A DNA stretch of 22,472 nucleotides, from contig PAMC01000003.1 of NCBI GenBank assembly GCA_002710785.1, positions 26,148 to 48,619 on the forward strand, written 5' to 3'. Positions 12,778 through 20,475 of the stretch are shown here, piece by piece (the first letter of the stretch is position 1; the number at the start of each line of letters is the position of its first letter). A program made the position numbers and the translations under genes. The notes beneath the pieces were generated by a model. That model saw only the letters and a program-made list of their open reading frames with translations, did not search any database and had not been told where the DNA came from. Source of the DNA: a bacterium. GTDB taxonomy: Bacteria; Patescibacteriota; Minisyncoccia; Phycocordibacterales; UBA918.

Positions 12778-15700
12778 ATGTCAACCGAAACAAACCAGGA
12801 GACACAAGCAGCGGTCGCGCCAACCAAGCGCCGCCGCCGCAAACCGGCCGACCTCAACGAGGTGAGCCTCAAGCTGGCTGCGCCAGAGAGTATTCTCGAG
12901 TGGTCACACGGTGAAGTCACCAAGCCAGAAACCATTAATTACCGTACCCAGCGTCCAGAGAAGCACGGTCTTTTCGACGAGCGCATCTTCGGCCCAGTCG
13001 AGGACTTTGAGTGTTCGTGTAAGAAGTACCGCGGTATCCGCTACAAGGGTATCGAGTGTGAGAAGTGTGGGGTAGAGGTAACGCGTGCGATTGTGCGCCG
13101 TGAGCGCATGGGGCACATTGAGTTGTGTGTACCAGTCTCACACATTTGGTTCTTGCGTGGTGTACCGAGTCGCATTGCGCTGATCCTCGGTATTACCGCT
13201 GCTTCAATTGAGAAGGTCATCTACTTTGCCGGCTACATTATTACCAATGTGGCTGAGAGCGAGCGGGCACGCCTCCTCAACGAGCTCGAGACCGAATACA
13301 AAACGAAACTCAAGGAACTTAACAACGACGACGCAAAGGCTGCGCTTAAGGAGCGCGCTGACGAGACCAAAAAAGAAATTGAGAGCATCAAGCAGGGCAC
13401 GGTGCTCGATGAGAACGACTACCACAAGTTCTCAATCAAGTACTCAAACCTTTTTGAGGCCAAAATTGGTGCCGAGAGTGTCTACGAGCTCTTTAAGAAC
13501 ATCAACCTAGAAGAGCTGCGCGATCGTCTCGAGGAAGAGCGCACCACCGCTGGTGCTGCTGAGCGAGCCAAGCTCGACAAGCGCCTCTCACTCATTCGCG
13601 GGATGTTGCACGCTGAGGTTCGCCCAGAGTGGATGTTCCTCACGCGCATCCCGGTGATCCCACCGGCGCTGCGCCCAATGGTGGCGCTCGAAGGTGGTCG
13701 TCATGCATCGTCAGACCTAAACGACCTCTACCGTCGCGTAATCAACCGCAACAACCGTCTGAAGAAGCTCATCGACATCATGGCACCAGACGTGATCCTT
13801 CGTAACGAGAAGCGTATTCTCCAAGAAGCGGTTGATGCCTTGATCGACAACTCAATCCGTCACGGCAACACCGCCTACTCAGCCATGAGCCAGGCGCAAC
13901 GCCGACCGCTGAAGTCGCTCTCTGACTACCTCAAGAGTAAGCAGGGGTACTTCCGCCAGAACTTGCTTGGTAAGCGCGTTGACTACTCTGGCCGTTCGGT
14001 GATCGTAATTGGTCCTGAGCTTGACCTCGACGAGTGTGGTCTCCCGAAGCACATGGCCCTCGAGCTCTTCCGCCCGTTTGTGATTGCTGAGCTCTTAAAG
14101 CAAGAACTTGCCTACAACATCCGTGGCGCCGGTCGTCTCATTGAAGACGGTGTCCCAGAGGTGTGGGCGATTCTTGAAGAGGTGATTACCGGCAAACACG
14201 TACTCCTCAACCGCGCACCGACGCTCCACCGCCAAGGTATCCAGGCCTTCCGCCCGGTACTGATTGAGGGTAACGCGATTCAGGTACACCCACTCGTGTG
14301 TCGTGCCTTTAACGCTGACTTCGACGGTGACCAGATGGCGGTGCACGTACCTCTCTCTGAAGAGGCACAGCTCGAAGCCGCTGAGATTATCTCGGCTAAC
14401 AAGAACATTCTCAAGCCAGGTTCAAGCGAGCCAGTGGTGTCTGAGAAACTCTTGGACATGGCTCTCGGCGCCTACTGGATGAGTAAAGCAGTCGACGGCG
14501 CAGACGGCGAAGGCAAGTTCTTTAGCTCGCCAAACGACGCCATTAACGCCTACGACTACGGACTCATCGACTTCCGCGCGAAGGTCAAGGTGCTCGCCAC
14601 CGACACACCAAAGTACGCTCAGTACGAGGAGAGCATCTTCGAGACCACGGTCGGTCGACTACTCTTTAACTCAGTGTTGCCGAGCGACCACCCATTTATT
14701 AACGACACGGTCGTACAGAAGACACTCTTCCAGATCATTATCGACATCATCGATGATCGCGGTGCCGATGCCGTACCGCCAATTGTTGACCGCTTGAAGC
14801 GCTTTGGCTTCCAATACGCAACAGTTTCCGGAACCACCTGGGGGATCGATGACGTTATCGTGCCAGCGGACAAAGAGAAGGTAGTGAACGAGGCCCGCGC
14901 GAAAGAGCAGGAGGTGCGCGACTTCTTCGAGAACGGTCTTATCTCTCGTGAGGAACGCCGTCGCATGATTGTCGACATCTGGCACCAAGCTAAGAGCGAC
15001 ATTGAGACGCTCTTGCCCGATACACTCGATAGCGACGGGTCTGCCTTTGAGATGTGGCAGTCTGGTGCTCGAGGTTCTATGGGACAGATTGCGATGATGG
15101 CCGGTATGAAGGGTCTCATTGTAAACACCCGCGGTGAAACGCTCGAGACACCGGTCATTTCTTCGATGAAGGAAGGCCTCTCGCCGATTGAGTACTTCAA
15201 CACCACGCACGGTTCGCGTAAAGGTCTTGCGGACACCGCGCTCCAGACCGCGAAAGCCGGATACCTCACTCGTCGCCTCTTCGTGGTTGCGCAAGACGCA
15301 ATTGTGACTGAGCCCGATTGTAAGACCAAGGCCGGTACCACCATTAGCCGTGTCTCGGCCTCTGGTATCGAGATTGCCTTCTCGAAAGCTATTAAAGGAC
15401 GCGTGCTCGCTGAGGATGCTGTCGACACCAAAGGCAACGTACTCTTCAAGAAGGGTCATATGCTCACTCGCCGTGAAGCCATCGCGGTTGAGGAGAGTAC
15501 CTGCGAGTCAGTCGTTGTGCGCTCACCAATGACCTGTAAGACGCTCCGCGGTGTGTGTCAGCAGTGTTACGGTATTGACCTCACGACGAACGCACTCGTT
15601 GATATTGGTGAGGCCGTTGGTACCGTGGCTGCCCAAGCGATTGGTGAGCCAGGTACCCAGCTAACCATGAACACCAAGCACGCCGGTGGTGCAGCTCAGC

Positions 15701-16485
15701 TTGGCGGTGACGTAACGCAAGGTCTCCCCCGTGTGGAAGAGGTGTTTGAGAAACGCCAGCCAAAGATCCCAGCGGTTGTAGCCAAGCACACCGGTGTGGT
15801 AGCAGAGGTTCGCCGCGAGGGTAACGGTCGAGTGATTGTTATCGCTCCCGATATGTCAGCTCCTGGTGCACCTAAGAAGAAGGACAACGTTGAGTACGAT
15901 GTTTCACCACGTCGTGTGGTGATGGTCGGCAAGGGCGACACAGTAGCCGCAGGACAGCTCATGACCGACGGTTCGGCCCACCTACCAGACCTCTTCAAGT
16001 ACGGCGGGGTAGAACCAACACAGGACTACATCATCTCGGAGATTAACAAGATCTACGAACTTCAAGGTGTAACCATTGCGCGTAAGCACATTGAGCTCAT
16101 CGTGAAGCAGATGATGAGCCGCGTGAAGGTCACTGCCGCTGGCGACTCCCACTTTACCCCGGGCGATATCGTCGAAGAGTGGATCTTCGTTGACACCAAC
16201 AACAAACTTAAAGAAGCTGGTAAAGAGGTGGCCAAAGCCGACAAGCTCATTACCGGCATTACTGAGAGCTCACTCTCTCGTAAGAGCTTCCTCTCGGCAG
16301 CATCGTTCCAGAACACCACCCGCGTTTTGATTAACGCCGCGGTGAAGGGAAGCGAAGACAACCTCGCTGGCCTGATGGAGAACGTCATCATCGGACGTCT
16401 CATCCCAGCTGGTACCGGCTTCAAGGGTAGCGAGAAGCAGCAGATGATTGCGTCGATCCAGAAAGATGATGAAGCGGAGGCGTAA
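12778..16485 (+). CDS. rpoC: RNA polymerase subunit beta'
   Basis: The 1235-residue beta' subunit carries the catalytic magnesium site. It has the N-terminal zinc ribbon with Cys79, Cys81, Cys94 and Cys97, the NADFDGDQMAVH catalytic loop near residue 511 with its three Asp, the bridge-helix/trigger-loop region (GLIVNTRGETLETPVISSMKEGLSPIEYFNTTHGSRKGLADTALQTAKAGYLTRRL), and the second zinc site Cys909, Cys920, Cys927 and Cys930. The C-terminal region includes GEPGTQLTMNTKHAGGA and ASFQNTTRVLINAAVKG. The N-terminus has a basic KRRRRKP run at 17-23 preceded by a Thr/Gln-rich stretch. It is the second gene of the rpoBC operon; no Shine-Dalgarno is seen in the 22-bp gap, where GTAATACAAA resembles a -10 box. 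All catalytic and metal residues are present. Confidence 0.99.
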   Translation: MSTETNQETQAAVAPTKRRRRKPADLNEVSLKLAAPESILEWSHGEVTKPETINYRTQRPEKHGLFDERIFGPVEDFECSCKKYRGIRYKGIECEKCGVEVTRAIVRRERMGHIELCVPVSHIWFLRGVPSRIALILGITAASIEKVIYFAGYIITNVAESERARLLNELETEYKTKLKELNNDDAKAALKERADETKKEIESIKQGTVLDENDYHKFSIKYSNLFEAKIGAESVYELFKNINLEELRDRLEEERTTAGAAERAKLDKRLSLIRGMLHAEVRPEWMFLTRIPVIPPALRPMVALEGGRHASSDLNDLYRRVINRNNRLKKLIDIMAPDVILRNEKRILQEAVDALIDNSIRHGNTAYSAMSQAQRRPLKSLSDYLKSKQGYFRQNLLGKRVDYSGRSVIVIGPELDLDECGLPKHMALELFRPFVIAELLKQELAYNIRGAGRLIEDGVPEVWAILEEVITGKHVLLNRAPTLHRQGIQAFRPVLIEGNAIQVHPLVCRAFNADFDGDQMAVHVPLSEEAQLEAAEIISANKNILKPGSSEPVVSEKLLDMALGAYWMSKAVDGADGEGKFFSSPNDAINAYDYGLIDFRAKVKVLATDTPKYAQYEESIFETTVGRLLFNSVLPSDHPFINDTVVQKTLFQIIIDIIDDRGADAVPPIVDRLKRFGFQYATVSGTTWGIDDVIVPADKEKVVNEARAKEQEVRDFFENGLISREERRRMIVDIWHQAKSDIETLLPDTLDSDGSAFEMWQSGARGSMGQIAMMAGMKGLIVNTRGETLETPVISSMKEGLSPIEYFNTTHGSRKGLADTALQTAKAGYLTRRLFVVAQDAIVTEPDCKTKAGTTISRVSASGIEIAFSKAIKGRVLAEDAVDTKGNVLFKKGHMLTRREAIAVEESTCESVVVRSPMTCKTLRGVCQQCYGIDLTTNALVDIGEAVGTVAAQAIGEPGTQLTMNTKHAGGAAQLGGDVTQGLPRVEEVFEKRQPKIPAVVAKHTGVVAEVRREGNGRVIVIAPDMSAPGAPKKKDNVEYDVSPRRVVMVGKGDTVAAGQLMTDGSAHLPDLFKYGGVEPTQDYIISEINKIYELQGVTIARKHIELIVKQMMSRVKVTAAGDSHFTPGDIVEEWIFVDTNNKLKEAGKEVAKADKLITGITESSLSRKSFLSAASFQNTTRVLINAAVKGSEDNLAGLMENVIIGRLIPAGTGFKGSEKQQMIASIQKDDEAEA

Positions 16486-16510
16486 GTAATAACTGCAACA
16501 GACGTAATAC

Positions 16511-16543
16511 CAAAAACCGCCGGGCTTCGCCCGGCGGTTTTTG
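16511..16543 (+). terminator. Intrinsic terminator of rpoBC
   Basis: CAAAAACCGCCGGGC (16511-16525) and its exact complement (16529-16543) flank TTC. The 15-bp stem ends in TTTTTG, so it terminates rpoBC 25 nt after the stop. Confidence 0.92.
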
Positions 16544-16548
16544 CTTAT

Positions 16549-16582
16549 AAAAATCACCTCCCCAACATCAGTCGGAGAGGTG
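16549..16582 (-). terminator. Terminator overlapping the 3' end of the L,D-transpeptidase-like gene
   Basis: On the minus strand CACCTC pairs with GAGGTG (16577-16582 with 16555-16560), with CC/GG and AC/GT pairs inside, followed by TTTTT (16549-16553). The upstream arm is the last codons of the gene. It is back-to-back with the rpoBC terminator. Confidence 0.75.
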
Positions 16583-17098
16583 GATGGTGTGATGCAATTC
16601 TGGTCGAGGCTCGACGAATACGTTCAAGGACTCATCCTCGGTGGGTAGCAGTCGTTCTGCAGCCACCAGCCATTTTTCGTATGCTCTGATTCCGCCGGCG
16701 ACCGCCATGCATCCCAGACTTGAGGCAGGTCCACGGTGGACAAGGATTGAGCTTCGTATCGTCTCTCCCATACCGCGAACGCTATGATTGTTACCCAGAC
16801 CTTCTTCCCAGAGCAGGAGACTCATTCCATTTCTGGGTACTGGACAGAGACGACCCCGGTACGGTTTACTGGTAGTGTTTGGTGGACACTCACCGCCGAG
16901 CGCATATCGATCCCTTAAGCCACGAAATACAGCTGCGGCACTGTCACGAGTTACCTCGAAATGGTACTTGAAATTTCTTTTCTCATCTCCCATCTCGGCA
17001 CGGTACGTAGAGACCAATCGCTTTCGACCGCTGGGGCCAATTTCCTCATACAGCCACGTTCTTCCGAAGACTGATGAGGTGATAAGTAGGTATCTCAT
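16568..17098 (-). CDS. Protein with L,D-transpeptidase/DUF5675-like His-Gly-Cys motif (176 aa)
   Basis: The C-terminal half has SSILVHRGPASSLGCMAVAGG (residues 117-136), where His121 and Gly129-Cys130 resemble the H-x-G...S-x-G-C signature of YkuD L,D-transpeptidases and of DUF5675 proteins. YkuD enzymes cross-link peptidoglycan. There is no signal peptide or membrane anchor, so export is not evident and phage-type DUF5675 proteins fit equally well. The N-terminal half (MRYLLITSSVFGRTWLYEE; RNFKYHFEVTRDSAAAVF) is beta-rich. GGAGG (17105-17109 on the minus strand) is six bases from ATG 17098 and three from a preceding ATG at 17101, so 17098 is preferred. The open frame extends further into dnaG but that part is unlikely. 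The gene lies between rpoBC and dnaG, divergent from dnaG. Enzyme activity is inference. Confidence 0.65.
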   Translation of the reverse strand: MRYLLITSSVFGRTWLYEEIGPSGRKRLVSTYRAEMGDEKRNFKYHFEVTRDSAAAVFRGLRDRYALGGECPPNTTSKPYRGRLCPVPRNGMSLLLWEEGLGNNHSVRGMGETIRSSILVHRGPASSLGCMAVAGGIRAYEKWLVAAERLLPTEDESLNVFVEPRPELHHTIHLSD

Positions 17099-17122
17099 CA
17101 TATTCCTCCAAGAACTCTTACC

Positions 17123-17146
17123 ATCAAAACTATCTAAGATTTTGAT
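17123..17146. repeat. Inverted repeat in the dnaG divergent promoter region
   Basis: ATCAAAA (17123-17129) and TTTTGAT (17140-17146) are exact complements 10 bases apart. They cover the probable -10 region of the minus-strand gene (TTGCAA-N17-TAGTTT) and could be an operator or a small hairpin in its 5' leader. Confidence 0.4.
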
Positions 17147-17180
17147 ATGTTGCAAGGTGTACTGTGCGCGGTTGTTTCGG

Positions 17181-17186
17181 TACAAT
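17181..17186 (+). promoter_or_regulatory. -10 box of dnaG
   Basis: TACAAT lies 9 nt before the dnaG ATG, so initiation at the usual seven bases gives a leader of 2-3 nt. No strong -35 is visible. Confidence 0.5.
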
Positions 17187-17195
17187 GGTTTTACT

Positions 17196-18914
17196 ATGGC
17201 CTCAGGAGATGCAGTTGAGCAGATAAAAGACCGGTTAGATATTGTCGAGGTAATTAGCCCGTACGTTGAACTTAAGCCAGCTGGGAAGAGCCTTAAGGGC
17301 AAGTCCCCCTTTACCAACGAGCGCACGCCGTCATTTTACGTTTCACCCGACCGCGGCATGTACTACTGCTTCTCAACCAACCAAGGGGGTGACATCTTTA
17401 CCTTTGTGGAGAAGATGGAAGGCGTCGACTTTAAAGGAGCCCTCAAAATCTTAGCTGATAAAGCCGGGGTGGAGCTGGTGCGTGAAGACCCTCAAAAACG
17501 CACCGAGCGCGATAATCAGTACGCCGCTTTAGAGCTGGCAACCACCTTTTATGAACAATCGCTTAAAGACTGTGACGAAGCGGTGGCATACCTCAAAGAG
17601 CGCGGGGTAACTGGTTTAACCGCCAAGCAGTGGCGGGTGGGGTACGCACCGGATGAGTGGCGGGAGCTTAAAACTACGTTGGAGGCAAAGAAAGTGAGCA
17701 CTGAGACACTGCGCACGGTGGCGCTCATAAAGGGCGAAGCGGGGAAGGAGCCGTACGATGTATTTCGTGACCGAGTAATGTTTCCCATTGCTGACCCGTC
17801 GGGTCGGGTGATTGGTTTTTCCGGTCGGCTGCTCCACCCCGACGATAAAGCCCCAAAGTACGTCAACTCACCCGAGAGCCCGTTGTTTAAAAAGAGTGAA
17901 GCCCTCTTTGGGTACCATCGGGCCAAAGAAGGAATTCGTAAGATGGATTTCTCCCTGATTGTGGAGGGTCAGTTTGATGTGGTACTGGCCCACCAGGCTG
18001 GCTATCACAACACCGTAGCCGTGTCGGGTACCGCCCTAACCCCACACCACGTGTCGCTCCTGTCGCGACTCTCAAACCGCTGTGTGCTGGCGCTCGACGC
18101 TGACCGAGCTGGTATCGCGGCGGTTAAGAAGGCGGCAGCAGTGATGCTCAGTCGCGGGATGGATGTAAAAGTCGCCCGACTGCCAGACGGCGAGGATCCA
18201 GCCGATATTATCCAAGCTGATGTGGCACGTTTTAAGTCATACATTGGTGCAGCCACCCACGTGATCGAGTTCCTACTCGTAGTTTTAAAAGAACAAACTA
18301 AAGATGAACGCACCTACAAATTACAAGTCCGCGAGGAAGTGCTGCCGTACGTCCGCCTGATCCCGAACCATATCGATCAAGAGCACTTTGTGGGGGTGAT
18401 TGCCGAGGCCCTTGAGGTGGAGAAAACTGCGATTCGCCTCGAACTGGCGCGCCTGGCTGAAGCCGCAGTCGATACACCGCAACAAGATACTGACTCGATA
18501 GAAACGACACCGCAACCCGAGCCAGCTCGTACCGCTCGCTTAGACACGGTCCGCGCATACCTGCACGCTGCGTATCCGCTACTGGATGCTTCAATACAGC
18601 CGATAGTCGCCAAGCAATTTTTAGATACTGTTGGCGAAGACATTACCGCGAGTGATGCGTTAGCCAGCGTAGTTAACCAATTAAGCTTCCAGCTCGAAGA
18701 GCAGTTGGCCACGTACTCACCGCAGCAGATTCAGCTTGAGCTCGTAGAGTACCTCGAAGAGTTGCGACAGCTAACGCATCGCGCTAGACTAGGTACCCTC
18801 AAGGCAACACTCACGCAACCAGACGCCGATGAGTCTGCAATTCTCAAAGACATCGAAGCGGTGAAACAAAAGTTGACCGGTGACGTAGTAACGGTAGACA
18901 TTTTTGCTGGATAG
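17196..18914 (+). CDS. dnaG: DNA primase, with degenerate zinc-binding domain
   Basis: DnaG makes the RNA primers for replication. The 572-residue product starts MASGDAVEQIKDRLDIVEVISPYVELK, the family N-terminus, so ATG 17196 is used although the frame is open 136 codons further upstream. The zinc domain keeps the fold sequence SPFTNERTPSF...YYCFSTNQGGDIFTFVE, but the four ligands aligned with E. coli Cys40, His43, Cys61 and Cys64 read Ser37, Thr40, Cys58 and Thr61, so only one is kept. The RNA polymerase core and TOPRIM domain are intact: VEGQFDVV near 255-261 and LDADRAGI near 297-304 with the metal-binding acids. The C-terminal part (about 430-572) is helical, acidic and Gln-rich, the expected place of the DnaB-interacting domain, without clear motif. 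Its stop codon sits in the rpoD promoter hairpin. Confidence 0.97.
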   Translation: MASGDAVEQIKDRLDIVEVISPYVELKPAGKSLKGKSPFTNERTPSFYVSPDRGMYYCFSTNQGGDIFTFVEKMEGVDFKGALKILADKAGVELVREDPQKRTERDNQYAALELATTFYEQSLKDCDEAVAYLKERGVTGLTAKQWRVGYAPDEWRELKTTLEAKKVSTETLRTVALIKGEAGKEPYDVFRDRVMFPIADPSGRVIGFSGRLLHPDDKAPKYVNSPESPLFKKSEALFGYHRAKEGIRKMDFSLIVEGQFDVVLAHQAGYHNTVAVSGTALTPHHVSLLSRLSNRCVLALDADRAGIAAVKKAAAVMLSRGMDVKVARLPDGEDPADIIQADVARFKSYIGAATHVIEFLLVVLKEQTKDERTYKLQVREEVLPYVRLIPNHIDQEHFVGVIAEALEVEKTAIRLELARLAEAAVDTPQQDTDSIETTPQPEPARTARLDTVRAYLHAAYPLLDASIQPIVAKQFLDTVGEDITASDALASVVNQLSFQLEEQLATYSPQQIQLELVEYLEELRQLTHRARLGTLKATLTQPDADESAILKDIEAVKQKLTGDVVTVDIFAG

Positions 18915-18933
18915 CGTATAGTGTGCGCTATCC
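18895..18933 (+). promoter_or_regulatory. rpoD promoter inside an inverted repeat
   Basis: TAGACA (18895-18900), a 16-nt spacer and TATAGT (18917-18922) form the promoter. GGATAGCG (18909-18916) and CGCTATCC (18926-18933) flank the -10 box exactly as an 8-bp inverted repeat, so the -10 is the loop. The dnaG stop is within the left arm. It could be an operator or a dnaG 3' hairpin. Confidence 0.65.
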
Positions 18934-18960
18934 CTTAGGAATGTAGGGTTTTTAATACTG

Positions 18961-20307
18961 ATGCCAAGTACAAAGAAAACAACCAAAAAGGCACCAAAGA
19001 AAGTAACCAAGAAAGTTACCAAAAAGGCAGTCAAAGAAGTGGGTACGACCAAGAAAGTCACCAAAAAAACCACTGCCAAAACAACCAAGAAGACGGTCAA
19101 AAAGACCACCAAGAAGGTAGTAAAGAAGACAACCAAAAAGACCACCAAGAAAACCGTTACCAAAAAAACGGCGAAAAAAGTGCTGCCCAAAAAACGGGTC
19201 GCCAAAAAAGTGGCACCAGCCAAGCTTACCAAAGCACAACGTGAGCAGCTGGAGAAGTCTGAAGAACTTATTCAGATGGGTCGCGACCGCGGCTACGTCA
19301 CGTATGACGAGATCATGCGCTTTTTCCCGACGATTGAGCGCGACGTCGCGTTTCTCGATGATCTCTACGAGCGGCTAAGTACCGCCAACGTTGACGTGCT
19401 TAAGAGTGGCGGTATGCTCGGCGAAGACAAGACCGAGGAGCTGCTCGCGCAAAAAAATGCCTACCGTCGTAATGACTCAGGCTACGACTCAATCCAAATG
19501 TACCTGCGTGAGATTGGGCAGTACCCGCTCCTCACCGCTCAGGAAGAAAAAGACCTGGCCAAGCGTATTCTCGCCGGGGACGAAGAGGCACGTAACCTGC
19601 TGGCCCGAGCCAACTTACGTTTGGTGGTATCGATTGCTAAGAAGTACGTTGGTCGTTCGCCTGACCTAACGCTTCTCGACCTCATTCAAGAGGGCAACCT
19701 CGGTCTCTTTAAAGCCGTTGATAAGTTCGACCACACCAAAGGCTTTAAGTTCTCTACCTACGCCACGTGGTGGATTCGCCAAGCCATTACGCGTGCGCTG
19801 GCCGACCAGTCGCGCACCATTCGTATCCCGGTCCACATGGTGGAGACCATGGCTAAATACAAGCAGGTGTCTCGCCGGCTGGCCCAAGATTTGGGTCGCG
19901 ACCCAATGCCAGAGGAAATTGCGACCGAGATGGATATCGAGGTTGAGAAGGTCTACCAAATCGAGAAGATTAGCCAAGACACGATCTCACTCGAGTTGCC
20001 AATTGGTGACGACGACGATCGTTCTCGTCTTTCTGACTTTATCTCTGACGAAAAGATGGTCTCACCAGACCAGGAGGTGGCGCACAGCATCTTGACCGAC
20101 CAGATTATGGAGATCCTCGATACGCTGTCCGAGAAAGAGCGTAAGATTCTCGAGATGCGCCACGGCCTCCTCGATGGTACCTACCACACGCTGGAGGAGG
20201 TCGGTAAAGAGTTTGGCGTGACGCGTGAGCGTATTCGTCAAATTGAGGCGAAGGCGCTTGAGAAAATACGACAACACGACAAAGCGCGCCGCCTCAAGTC
20301 GTATTAG
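18961..20307 (+). CDS. rpoD: Primary sigma-70 factor with Lys/Thr-rich N-terminal extension
   Basis: This 448-residue sigma factor directs RNA polymerase to -10/-35 promoters. Residues 1 to about 88 are almost only Lys, Thr, Val and Ala in KKTTKK/KKVTKK repeats, like the C-terminus of histone H1. A region 1.1-like helical part follows (about 90-165; YVTYDEIMRFFP). Conserved regions: 1.2 (DSIQMYLREIGQYPLLTAQEE, 176-196), 2 (RNLLARANLRLVVSIAKKYVG to STYATWWIRQAITRALADQSRTIRIP, 211-290), 3 (VHMVETMAKYKQVSRRLAQDLGRDP) and 4 (LSEKERKILEMRHGLLDGTYHTLEEVGKEFGVTRERIRQIEAKALEKIR, 389-437). All promoter-recognition regions are intact, so it is a group 1 sigma. A leader of about 32 nt is predicted; the Shine-Dalgarno is weak (TAGGG/AGGA). 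It follows dnaG, as in the macromolecular synthesis operon, but has its own promoter. Confidence 0.98.
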   Translation: MPSTKKTTKKAPKKVTKKVTKKAVKEVGTTKKVTKKTTAKTTKKTVKKTTKKVVKKTTKKTTKKTVTKKTAKKVLPKKRVAKKVAPAKLTKAQREQLEKSEELIQMGRDRGYVTYDEIMRFFPTIERDVAFLDDLYERLSTANVDVLKSGGMLGEDKTEELLAQKNAYRRNDSGYDSIQMYLREIGQYPLLTAQEEKDLAKRILAGDEEARNLLARANLRLVVSIAKKYVGRSPDLTLLDLIQEGNLGLFKAVDKFDHTKGFKFSTYATWWIRQAITRALADQSRTIRIPVHMVETMAKYKQVSRRLAQDLGRDPMPEEIATEMDIEVEKVYQIEKISQDTISLELPIGDDDDRSRLSDFISDEKMVSPDQEVAHSILTDQIMEILDTLSEKERKILEMRHGLLDGTYHTLEEVGKEFGVTRERIRQIEAKALEKIRQHDKARRLKSY

Positions 20308-20411
20308 TTAGCGAATAGCTGCGTTGTTACGAAATTGTATTCAGTCACCGTGAGTCTAACCACGACTCCCGTACACAATTTCTAGACGCCTTGCTCTTCA
20401 TCTCGCTACTA
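20305..20411 (+). other. Compound hairpin starting at the rpoD stop codon
   Basis: Pairs run TAG (20305-20307) with CTA (20409-20411), TAGCGA (20309-20314) with TCGCTA (20403-20408), AGC (20317-20319) with GCT (20393-20395), GCGT (20321-20324) with ACGC (20386-20389), GAAATTGT (20331-20338) with ACAATTTC (20375-20382), and GAGTC (20352-20356) with GACTC (20364-20368). About 29 pairs in a 107-nt interrupted stem, followed by a strong terminator. It has no coding potential and matches no RNA family known to me. Confidence 0.6.
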
Positions 20412-20433
20412 CGACTTGAGTAAGAAAATTTAT

Positions 20434-20474
20434 CGCATTAGCCCCAAATCACTTTGTGATTTGGGGCTAATGCG
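20434..20474. terminator. 19-bp bidirectional terminator between rpoD and the DedA-like gene
   Basis: CGCATTAGCCCCAAATCAC (20434-20452) and its exact complement (20456-20474) flank TTT. It begins one base after the stop of the minus-strand gene, and on that strand is followed by a T-rich ATAAATTTTCTT. On the plus strand GTTTAAA follows. It separates two convergent units. Confidence 0.9.
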
Positions 20475-20475
20475 T

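Noticed and set aside
16788..17195. 136-codon N-terminal extension of DnaG
   Set aside because: It is antisense to the L,D-transpeptidase-like gene; the family N-terminus and -10 box place the start at 17196.
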